Source of the DNA: Hyphomicrobiaceae bacterium
Lineage (GTDB): Bacteria > Pseudomonadota > Alphaproteobacteria > Rhizobiales > Hyphomicrobiaceae
NCBI GenBank assembly: GCA_023384095.1
Contig: JAHDXT010000016.1
Coordinates: forward strand, 18,730-82,729
Direction of reading: 5' to 3'
Length of the DNA: 64,000 nucleotides
Of this stretch, positions 53,894 through 64,000 are shown piece after piece; the first letter of the stretch is position 1; every line of letters starts with the position of its first letter. The translations under genes were made by a program, and so were the position numbers. The notes beneath the pieces were generated by a model that had not been told where the DNA came from, searched no databases, and saw only the letters and a list, made by a program, of their open reading frames with translations.

Positions 53894-54272
53894 CTGGTTC
53901 GACGCGGGCGCGCCCGCGCTCCTTTTGATCCGCTGATGGGAGGCGTGCACGTCCATGTGGCGCCGGGAGGGCGGCGGGCGCTGGGCCCCCGACCGTCCGG
54001 CGACCGTTCGCACCCCCGAACGTCGCGGGCTGAGATATAGCGCGGTTTGCGGATCAGATTAACCAAATTGGCATCGGCCGGCTCGGGGTGAGCCGGCGCC
54101 CCTCCGGATGGCGGTCGCCCGTGAACGGGGTCGGGCGGCAACGATATTTTTACCTCGATCACCGAAATCTTTAGGCCGGCTCAGTTCCGGGATGGCCTGG
54201 AGCACACCGGGTGCTCGGCGCCTCCGGACCCGTAAACCGGTTCAGATGAGTTGTGCGTAAGAGTATCTCGTG

Positions 54273-56855
<2,583 letters not shown>

Positions 56856-56943
56856 CGGCGGTGAGATCGTGAGATCGCCAAGTCGTGAGATCGTGTCGCT
56901 CAGCTCGCATTCACGGCCTCGCGATTTCACGGCCTTCCCGCGA

Positions 56944-57025
56944 GTACAAACCATGTACTGCATCGGATTTGTCTAAGCAACTCAACGATCAGCCCACCCT
57001 CGACAGCGCGGAACAAATAGTGTAC
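56944..57025. promoter_or_regulatory. Candidate LexA boxes upstream of recA
   Basis: GAAC-N7-GTAC at 57011-57025 differs by one base from the alphaproteobacterial SOS box GAAC-N7-GAAC (also written GTTC-N7-GTTC on the other strand). A second element GTAC-N7-GTAC at 56944-56958 has the same spacing and lies 67 bases upstream. Both are in the non-coding gap before recA. LexA binding is inferred from sequence and position; no lexA gene is in the window. Confidence 0.45.
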
Positions 57026-57074
57026 ATAAGGCATTCAATTGCCGATCCGCAACTGCTGCCATAGGGTGAGCCCC

Positions 57075-58217
<1,143 letters not shown>

Positions 58218-58345
58218 GGCAGGCGCCGCGCGGCCCGGATCCCTCGGCGCGGGCATGCTCTTCTGCGCGAGCATGTCGCGGGCACGGGCTTGCGAGCGAG
58301 CCGGGACGGGCTTTGGCAGGAGCATGCGGGGCGGTATAAGACTTC

Positions 58346-59149
58346 GTGTTCGCCGATGCTCACATCTACCTGGGCGTGGCGCTGGCCGGGCTGGTCAGCT
58401 TCCTGAGCCCCTGCGTGCTGCCGCTGGTGCCGCCTTATCTCGGCTATCTCGGGGGTACCACGATCAATCTCGCCAGCGCGGCCGAGAGCAAGCTCGACGC
58501 GCGCGTGTGGCGCCGGGTCGTGCTCGGCTCGGTGTTGTTCGTGCTCGGCTTCACGACCGTGTTCGTCGGACTCGGTGCGGGCGCCTCGGTCTTCGGGCAG
58601 CTCATCCAGACCTACAAGAGCGAGCTGTCGATCGTCGCCGGCATCGTCATCATCCTGTTCGGGCTGCATTTCCTCGGCGTGCTGCGGATCCCGCTGCTGT
58701 ACAAGGAGGCGCGCTACCACGGGCAGATGCAGGGGGCGAGCCTGATCGGCGCCTACCTCATCGGGCTGGCGTTCGCCTTCGGCTGGACGCCGTGCATCGG
58801 GCCGATCCTGGCCACCGTCCTGGCGCTCGCCGCCAACGAGGCCAGCCTGGGCGCCGGCGTGGGCCTGCTGCTCGTCTACTCGCTGGGCCTCGGCATCCCG
58901 TTCATCCTGGCTGCCGTCGCCATCGGCCCGTTCCTGTCGTTCATGCGGCGCTTCCGCCGGCACCTCGGCGTGGTGGAGAAGGTCATGGGCGCCGTCCTCG
59001 TGGTGACCGGCATCATGTTTCTCAGCGGCTCGATGAACTGGCTCGGTCAGTGGATGATCGAGACCTTTCCCGGCCTGGCCCAGATCGAGGAACGGTTCAC
59101 GCCCGAGACCCTGCAGATGGACATCATGAAGAAGGGCCTGGGCAATTAG
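58346..59149 (+). CDS. ccdA: Cytochrome c biogenesis protein CcdA
   Basis: The 267-residue inner-membrane protein has six hydrophobic segments and passes electrons from thioredoxin to periplasmic thiol proteins. The paired redox cysteines lie in [19 protein letters not shown] (near residue 23) and [18 protein letters not shown] (near 152). The GTG start at 58346 lacks a strong ribosome binding site, and the frame is open no further upstream with a better start. It lies between recA and thiD with no ccm genes nearby. Confidence 0.93.
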   Translation: MFADAHIYLGVALAGLVSFLSPCVLPLVPPYLGYLGGTTINLASAAESKLDARVWRRVVLGSVLFVLGFTTVFVGLGAGASVFGQLIQTYKSELSIVAGIVIILFGLHFLGVLRIPLLYKEARYHGQMQGASLIGAYLIGLAFAFGWTPCIGPILATVLALAANEASLGAGVGLLLVYSLGLGIPFILAAVAIGPFLSFMRRFRRHLGVVEKVMGAVLVVTGIMFLSGSMNWLGQWMIETFPGLAQIEERFTPETLQMDIMKKGLGN

Positions 59150-59194
59150 GCCCGCCCAGCCGGCCCGTCCCGATCCGAACGCGCATGACTAACC

Positions 59195-60028
59195 ATGGCT
59201 GACCGACCGCCGCCCATCCCGATCGCGCTGACCATCGCCGGCTCGGACAGCTCCGGCGGCGCCGGCATCCAGGCCGACCTCAAGACGTTCTCCGCCTTCG
59301 GCGTCTATGGCGCCTCCGTGCTGACCGCGCTGACGGCGCAGAGCACGCGCGGCGTCGACGACGTCCTGGCCATACCGCCGGCGTTCGTCGCGGCGCAGAT
59401 CGACGCGGTGCTGCCCGATCTCGCCGTCGGGGCGGCGAAGACCGGCATGCTGGCCAACGCCGGCATCATCCGCGCCGTCGCCGGGGCGCTGGAGCGACAT
59501 GCCCCCATCCCGCTCGTCTGCGACCCGGTGATGGTGGCGACGAGCGGCGATGTGCTGCTCGAGCCCGCCGCTATCGACGCCATGAGGGAGCGGATCATCC
59601 CGCGCGCAACCTTGCTCACGCCGAATATTCCGGAAGCCGCCCGCCTGCTCGGATGCGCCGAGGCGGCCGGCCTCGACGAGATGGCGCGGCAAGCGGAAGC
59701 CCTGAGGGGACTGGGCTGCGGGGCTGTCCTGCTCAAGGGCGGCCATGGCACAAGTGCGGTGGCCACTGATCTTCTCGCCCATGCCCGCGGCGTCACCCCG
59801 TTGGAGGCGCCGCGCATCGCCACGCGGAGCACGCATGGCACCGGCTGCACGCTGGCGGCCGCGATCACGGCGCTGCTGGCGGCCGGCGAACCGCTCGAGC
59901 AGGCGGTGCGCCGCGCCAAGACGTACGTCTGGCGGGCGCTGGAGGCGGGCGCCGGCCTCGTCATCGGCCATGGCTCCGGGCCGGTCGATCATCTGTTCGC
60001 GATCAGGCGGCAGCCTCCGCCGGCCTGA
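59195..60028 (+). CDS. thiD: Hydroxymethylpyrimidine/phosphomethylpyrimidine kinase ThiD
   Basis: ThiD phosphorylates HMP and HMP-P in thiamine synthesis. The 277-residue protein has the N-terminal substrate motif [87 protein letters not shown], and the anion-hole/base motif [20 protein letters not shown]. No TPP riboswitch precedes it; the gene follows ccdA by 45 bases and may be cotranscribed. Confidence 0.96.
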   Translation: MADRPPPIPIALTIAGSDSSGGAGIQADLKTFSAFGVYGASVLTALTAQSTRGVDDVLAIPPAFVAAQIDAVLPDLAVGAAKTGMLANAGIIRAVAGALERHAPIPLVCDPVMVATSGDVLLEPAAIDAMRERIIPRATLLTPNIPEAARLLGCAEAAGLDEMARQAEALRGLGCGAVLLKGGHGTSAVATDLLAHARGVTPLEAPRIATRSTHGTGCTLAAAITALLAAGEPLEQAVRRAKTYVWRALEAGAGLVIGHGSGPVDHLFAIRRQPPPA

Positions 60029-60422
60029 TCCGTCATCGGATGAATTCGACAGTGGTGTTGCCGACTGGCACCGGCCATCTCGAATGCGCCGGCTGGCCGT
60101 TGTGAAGTCGTGTGGCAAACGCCAGAAATGCACTCGGAATTCTCCGGCGGATGCGGAGGATACATCACGATCCAAGCGCTTCGCCAGCGCTCACCGGGGG
60201 GAGAGCCGGCGACGTCCGGCTCTATCGAAGAGCCGGCCCGGTCCATTCCGAACCGGTTTTTGTTCCGGAATGCTCCCGATTCACCCTGGCTCTGCGGCTT
60301 TGGCGTCACAGCAGGGACCAATTCGACACGAACCAAGGTCCGACCCGTCGGTCTCCAATTGAGCACGGCGGGATTGAGGCGCTAGCGTGGCGGCAATGGG
60401 GGCGTCCTAGTGAGGTAGCGTC
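60029..60422. other. 394-base non-coding gap between thiD and fadL-type gene
   Basis: The gap has open frames but none with a family match or start signal. It contains two hairpins: AGAGCCGG/CCGGCTCT at 60202-60223 (six-base loop) and CATTCCGAAC/GTTCCGGAATG at 60244-60272 (one bulged base). These probably end thiD transcription or sit in the leader of the porin mRNA. The last bases provide GAGGTAG before the porin ATG. Confidence 0.55.
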
Positions 60423-61724
60423 ATGCATTCGAGACGGGGGATGGTGCCGGCGGTCGCGTACGGGCTCGCTGCCATCGGTTCGCTGGCCCTGACCTGTGGT
60501 GCCGCCGAGGCGGGCGGCTTTTCGGTTCGTGAACAGTCCGGTCACTACCAGGGCCTGTCGTTCGCCGGCAGCGCATCGGGCGGTGCGCTGAGCTCGATGT
60601 TCTGGAACCCGGCTGCCACGGCGGTTCTGCCCGGGCTCAACACCGAGTCCGCCTACTCGCTGATACTCCCCGAGGCGCAGGTCACGGTGACGTCGATCGA
60701 TCATCCGAATCCTGGTCTCGATAATGCAATCGCGGGTTTCCCAAACAGCACTGATATTGCCGGCCCGGCCATCGTGGCTGCCAGCTACGCCGCGTATCAG
60801 TTGACCGGATACGACCCGAACCTGTTCATCGGCGTCGGGATCAACTCCCCGTTCGGCCTGACTACGAAGCCGGATGATCCGACCTATCAGGGCGCCGTGC
60901 TCGGGCGCACGACCAAGTTGCTGACGGTCAACCTGAACCCGAACGTCGCCTACCGCATCGCACCCGGCGTCATCGTCGGAGCCGGCGTGCAGGTGCAATA
61001 TGCCGACGGCAAGCTCAAGTTTGCGGGAAATCCGCTTGGTCAACTTCCAAACGTCCCTAGTACCTACTTCCGCGGCGATGATGTTGCATTCGGCGCGACA
61101 GCAGGCGTTCTCCTGCAGCCCACTGCGGGCACCAGCATCGGGCTGGGTTGGCGCTCGCAGCTCACCCACCAGCTCGAGGGCGACTTCGGTGTTGTTGGAG
61201 CAGTTAAGGTCGACGCCGAGGCGGAGCTGAAGCTGCCTGATATCGTGACGCTGAGCCTGACCCAGGCGATCGCGCCCAATGCGCGCCTGCTCGGCACGGT
61301 CGAGTGGTCTCGCTGGAGTGTCTTCAAAGAGCTTCGGGTTGATCGCTCGGTCGGGCCCGACGTCGCCATCGACGCCAACTGGAGCGACGGCTGGATGTTC
61401 GCGCTTGGCGGCGAGTACGACTACAGCCGCCAGCTCACGCTGCGCGCCGGCGCGGCCTACGAGATCTCGCCGGTCGACGCGCCTGAAAAGCGCATCACCA
61501 CGATCCCGGACGCCGACCGCATCTGGCTGAGCACCGGTGCATCGTACAGGTGGAGCGAATCGACGACGATCGATCTAGCATACACCCATATCTTCCTGGA
61601 GGATGGCCGGTTCGAACGTACATCGCTCACCGGGTTCGATGTGGAAGGCGAGGTCGAAGCTTCGACCGACATCATCACCGTCGGCCTGAAAATGAAATGG
61701 GGTGGCGAAGCGCCGCTGAAATAA
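60423..61724 (+). CDS. FadL-family outer-membrane transporter
   Basis: The 433-residue protein has a signal peptide (MVPAVAYGLAAIGSLALTCGAAEAG) and the FadL hallmark N-terminus GGFSVREQSGHYQGLSFAGSASGGALSSMFWNPAATA, which forms the hatch. The rest is beta-barrel-like with alternating strands (VAYRIAPGVIVGAGVQVQYADG, DGWMFALGGEYDYSRQLTLRAGAAYEISPV, WSESTTIDLAYTHIFLEDG) and ends in GLKMKWGGEAPLK rather than a terminal aromatic. FadL-type porins take up long-chain fatty acids or other hydrophobic compounds. GAGGTAG lies just before the ATG. Confidence 0.9.
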   Translation: MHSRRGMVPAVAYGLAAIGSLALTCGAAEAGGFSVREQSGHYQGLSFAGSASGGALSSMFWNPAATAVLPGLNTESAYSLILPEAQVTVTSIDHPNPGLDNAIAGFPNSTDIAGPAIVAASYAAYQLTGYDPNLFIGVGINSPFGLTTKPDDPTYQGAVLGRTTKLLTVNLNPNVAYRIAPGVIVGAGVQVQYADGKLKFAGNPLGQLPNVPSTYFRGDDVAFGATAGVLLQPTAGTSIGLGWRSQLTHQLEGDFGVVGAVKVDAEAELKLPDIVTLSLTQAIAPNARLLGTVEWSRWSVFKELRVDRSVGPDVAIDANWSDGWMFALGGEYDYSRQLTLRAGAAYEISPVDAPEKRITTIPDADRIWLSTGASYRWSESTTIDLAYTHIFLEDGRFERTSLTGFDVEGEVEASTDIITVGLKMKWGGEAPLK

Positions 61725-61745
61725 GCTAAGTCGGGGGACGCAGGG

Positions 61746-61777
61746 AGCGGCCGGTGCCCTTCGTGGCGCCGGCCGCT
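61746..61777 (+). terminator. GC-rich terminator-like hairpin after the FadL-type gene
   Basis: AGCGGCCGGTGCC (61746-61758) pairs with GGCGCCGGCCGCT (61765-61777), with one G-T wobble and a six-base loop, 22 bases after the porin stop. The stem is very stable, but no T-run follows, so it may need Rho or act mainly by stabilising the mRNA end. Confidence 0.6.
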
Positions 61778-61853
61778 GTGCTGCGCCGGTCCGCCGCTGC
61801 GCGGGCCCGCCGCGCGCGCTCGCGCGGGCCGTCCTCGACTGGAGCTTGCCGCC

Positions 61854-62834
61854 ATGGATCATCTCGTGCCGACCTATGACGACGTCCTTGCCGCCGCCGA
61901 GCGGCTGGGCCCGCTCGCCGTCCGCACGCCGCTGATCGAGCAGCCTGCGCTCAACGAGAGGACCAGCGCCCGCGTGCTGCTCAAGCCGGAGACCTTGCAG
62001 CGAGTCGGATCGTTCAAGTTCCGCGGCGCCTACAACGCCATCTCGCGGCTCGACCGCTCGCGCTATCCCGGCGGCGTCGTCGCCTGCTCGTCGGGCAACC
62101 ACGCCCAGGGCGTCGCGGCAGCGTCCATGATCTGCGGCATGAATTCGCTGATCGTCATGCCGCGGGACGCGCCGGAGCTGAAGATCGCCCGGACCCGACG
62201 CTACGGCGGCGAGGTCGTCACCTACGACCGCGAGACCGAGGACCGGGACGCCATCGCCCGCGCGCTCTGCGCCGAGCGCAAGGCCGCCTACATCCCGCCG
62301 TTCGACCACCCCGACGTCGTCGCGGGCCAGGGCACCGCCGGCCTCGAGCTTATGCAGCAGGCAAAGGCGCTGAATGCCGTCCCGGACGTCGTGGTGGCGC
62401 CGTGCTCCGGCGGCGGGCTGGTCACCGGCATCGCGCTCGCGGTGAAGCATCTGAACCCGGCGACGGAGGTCTACAGCGCCGAGCCGGCGGGATTCGACGA
62501 CATGGCGCGCTCGCTCGCAAGCGGCCGCCGGGAGCGCAACGCGGACCTCTCGGGCTCGATCTGCGACGCGCTCATGGTGGCGACGCCGGGCGAGCTCACG
62601 TTCGAGATCGCCCGGGAGACGCTGGCGGGCGGGGTGGCGGTCAGCGACGAGGAGGTCCGCGCGGCCATGCGGTTCGCCTTCACCGAGCTGAAGCTCGTCG
62701 TCGAGCCGGGCGGCGCTGCGGCGCTGGCGGCGGTTCTCACGGGCAAGGTCCCCGTGCTCGGCCGCACCGTGGCCTGCGTGCTGTCCGGCGGCAACGTCGA
62801 CCCGGCGCTGTTCGCCGAGATCATCCAGGAGTGA
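61854..62834 (+). CDS. Threonine dehydratase-like PLP enzyme (fold type II)
   Basis: The 326-residue PLP enzyme has the lysine motif VGSFKFRGAYNAI near residue 58, the substrate loop ACSSGNHAQGVAAASM, the phosphate-binding CSGGGLVTGIAL near 182, and CVLSGGNVDPALF near the end. It lacks the ACT-like regulatory domain of biosynthetic IlvA, so it is the short catabolic or serine/threonine dehydratase (or racemase-like) type. The DAPELKIARTRRYGGEV segment supports threo-3-hydroxyaspartate/serine dehydratase relatives. It lies 130 bases after the FadL gene, between it and the insertion sequence. Confidence 0.9.
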   Translation: MDHLVPTYDDVLAAAERLGPLAVRTPLIEQPALNERTSARVLLKPETLQRVGSFKFRGAYNAISRLDRSRYPGGVVACSSGNHAQGVAAASMICGMNSLIVMPRDAPELKIARTRRYGGEVVTYDRETEDRDAIARALCAERKAAYIPPFDHPDVVAGQGTAGLELMQQAKALNAVPDVVVAPCSGGGLVTGIALAVKHLNPATEVYSAEPAGFDDMARSLASGRRERNADLSGSICDALMVATPGELTFEIARETLAGGVAVSDEEVRAAMRFAFTELKLVVEPGGAAALAAVLTGKVPVLGRTVACVLSGGNVDPALFAEIIQE

Positions 62835-62905
62835 GGCGCGGGCTGGCAAGCTGCAACGGCCGGAGAGCGCCGCCGCCCGCGGCCGGACCCTAGAGCATGA
62901 TCAAC

Positions 62906-63472
62906 TTACATTGAAGCGTATCCGGCGTTTCTGAAGTAGTTTGCGCACTCGTCTGGCGCGACGGCGGGGATGAGTGCGGCGATGCGGGTTACGACCTGCG
63001 CGAGGGTACGTTCCTGGGCTTTGCGCAGGGCGGCCTTGAGCTTGGCGAAGAGCTGCTCGATCGGGTTGAGGTCGGGCGAGTACGGCGGCAGGAACAGGAG
63101 CCGTGCCCCGCCCGCTCGGATGGCGGCGCGCACGGCCTTGCTCTTGTGCGAGCCGAGATTGTCGACAACGACGACATCGCCGGGCCGCAGCGTGGGCACG
63201 AGCACCTGGTTGATGTAGGCGAGGAAACTCTCGCCGTTGATCGGGCCGTCGAAGACGCAGGGTGCATCGATGCGATCGATGCGCAGCGCCGCGATGAGCG
63301 TGAGTGTCTGCCAGTGGCCGTGGGGTGCCTTGCCGACCAGCCGCCGGCCGCGCGGCCCCCAACCTCTGAGCGGCGCCATGTTGGTCTTGGTCCAGGTCTC
63401 GTCGATGAAGACGAGGCGCTTGGCGTCGATGCGGCCCTGGTGACGCTTCCAGCGCTCGCGCCGACGCGACAC
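62906..63472 (-). CDS. IS630-family transposase, catalytic part (OrfB)
   Basis: The 188-residue catalytic domain carries the DDE triad: FIDETWTKTNMAPLRGWGPRG (first Asp), VVVDNLGSHKSKAV (second Asp) and PPYSPDLNPIEQLFAKLK (Glu). The internal start at 63472 is arbitrary; the frame is really the continuation of the N-terminal part in the +1 phase. It ends 14 bases from the left terminus of the element. Whether an active full-length protein is made depends on slippage at the A8 run. Confidence 0.88.
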   Translation of the reverse strand: MSRRRERWKRHQGRIDAKRLVFIDETWTKTNMAPLRGWGPRGRRLVGKAPHGHWQTLTLIAALRIDRIDAPCVFDGPINGESFLAYINQVLVPTLRPGDVVVVDNLGSHKSKAVRAAIRAGGARLLFLPPYSPDLNPIEQLFAKLKAALRKAQERTLAQVVTRIAALIPAVAPDECANYFRNAGYASM

Positions 63473-63473
63473 G

Positions 63474-63848
63474 TCAGGCCGGTCCTGCTCGGCGGGCCGC
63501 GCGGTTTTTTTTGAAGCTCAGGCCCTCGCGATGGACGAAGCTCCAGACCGCGCCATAGCTGACGACGATGCCGCGCTCGGCGAGCTCGGCGGCCAGCGCC
63601 CGTAAGGAGAGATCGGGCACGGCCTCGATGCGCTCGAGGATGAACGCACGCTGGCCCGCCAGAAGCACGGGTCGCTTGCCGCCCATCGGCTTGGCGGCGG
63701 CATTGCCGGTCGAGCGGAAGCGTTGCCACCACTTCACCACGCTCGACACACTGACGCCGAACGTCGCGGCCACAGTCCGGCAGGATTGGCCGCTTGCGAC
63801 GGCGGCTACGACGCGTTCTCTGAGATCGAGCGAGTAGGGTCGCACCAT
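63474..63848 (-). CDS. IS630-family transposase, N-terminal part (OrfA)
   Basis: The 124-residue product begins MVRPYSLDLRERVVAAVASGQSCRTVAATFGVSVSSVVKWWQRFRSTG, a helix-turn-helix of the IS630/Tc1 type, followed by a second DNA-binding region RIEAVPDLSLRALAAELAERGIVVSYGAVWSFVHREGLSFKK. It then leaves the family sequence after a run of eight A (63512-63505) and stops at TGA. In a seven-A version the frame would continue as KKTARPAEQDRPDV, the normal IS630 sequence. Confidence 0.88.
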   Translation of the reverse strand: MVRPYSLDLRERVVAAVASGQSCRTVAATFGVSVSSVVKWWQRFRSTGNAAAKPMGGKRPVLLAGQRAFILERIEAVPDLSLRALAAELAERGIVVSYGAVWSFVHREGLSFKKNRAARRAGPA

Positions 63849-64000
63849 GACGGCTGGCCTCCACTCCAGCCCTCATCGTGAATCACATTCGCGACCTCTT
63901 GGGAATCCCCCGCGATTCCATCAAAGATGATCATGCTCTAGCGCATGTTCGGCTGAGATTGAAGCAGCAGCGACAAACGCGTCTCCCCTCCCCCTTGCGG

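Larger units (their letters stand above)
62893..63938 (-). mobile_element. Complete IS630-family insertion sequence, 1046 bp
   Basis: The element is bounded by TA on both sides (62891-62892 and 63939-63940), the target duplication of IS630/Tc1-mariner elements. Terminal inverted repeats begin GAGCATGATCA at the left end and its complement TGATCATGCTC at the right end, matching over about 19 of 23 bases. It encodes a transposase in two overlapping frames (63848-63474 and 63472-62906) on the minus strand. It lies 58 bases after the dehydratase gene and does not interrupt any identified gene. Confidence 0.92.

Noticed and set aside
59195..60028. A thiamine pyrophosphate riboswitch upstream of thiD.
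   Set aside because: The gap to ccdA is only 45 bases and shows none of the conserved TPP riboswitch elements.

Overview
The window is about 64 kb of high-GC DNA from an alphaproteobacterium, most probably of the Hyphomicrobiales (Rhizobiales). This rests on gene content and order: a rhizobial-type flagellar block (flgF / motA-fliM-fliN-fliG-flhB), recG divergent from sdhE, a NadQ-type Nudix-like regulator upstream of nadA-nadB-nadC, the order cckA-recA, a RecA with the N-terminal extension typical of this order, and a DksA with a degenerate zinc finger. No rRNA, tRNA, CRISPR array, prophage or conjugative element was recognised. The genus is not determined.

Layout. 1-5.5 kb: flagellar motor, switch and export genes, with flgF and a DUF1217 gene diverging from motA-fliM-fliN-fliG-flhB. 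5.6-10.7 kb: universal stress protein, ABC ATPase, FtsX-type permease and HlyD-type adaptor (an efflux module), interrupted by a palindromic interspersed repeat. 10.9-16.6 kb: a Liv-type ABC transporter (binding protein, two permeases, two ATPases) followed by a GntR/FCD regulator; TGTCGACA-centred palindromes lie at the promoters of both the transporter and the regulator. 16.8-21.1 kb: two secreted proteins of unknown function, one of them a 1041-residue protein with 26 uninterrupted SHxxxx hexapeptides followed by a second array of about ten-residue repeats; this is the most unusual locus in the window. 21.4-30.1 kb: a metallo-beta-lactamase-fold hydrolase, a taurine-type ABC transporter, a divergent AMP-forming acyl-CoA synthetase, a lactonase-like hydrolase and malonyl-CoA decarboxylase.

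30.1-37.9 kb: amino-sugar precursor synthesis (glmU, glmS) flanked by two membrane or secreted SPOR-type proteins, then a DUF502 membrane protein and a sodium/calcium exchanger-family protein. 37.9-45.8 kb: recG, sdhE, the de novo NAD genes nadA-nadB-nadC and their likely regulator, with two candidate operators before nadA. 45.9-50.9 kb: a dual-specificity-type phosphatase, BON and CBS proteins, a membrane protein, an orphan MoxR ATPase, a gene-poor stretch and dksA.

50.9-64 kb: an MscS-family channel with a large N-terminal region, a FliO-like membrane protein, the cell-cycle kinase CckA, recA with candidate LexA boxes, ccdA, thiD, a FadL-type porin, a threonine dehydratase-like enzyme, and a complete IS630-family element (TA target duplication) whose transposase is split at a run of eight A residues.

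Most of the window is ordinary chromosome. The accessory-looking parts are the secreted repeat-protein locus, the interspersed palindromes and the insertion sequence.
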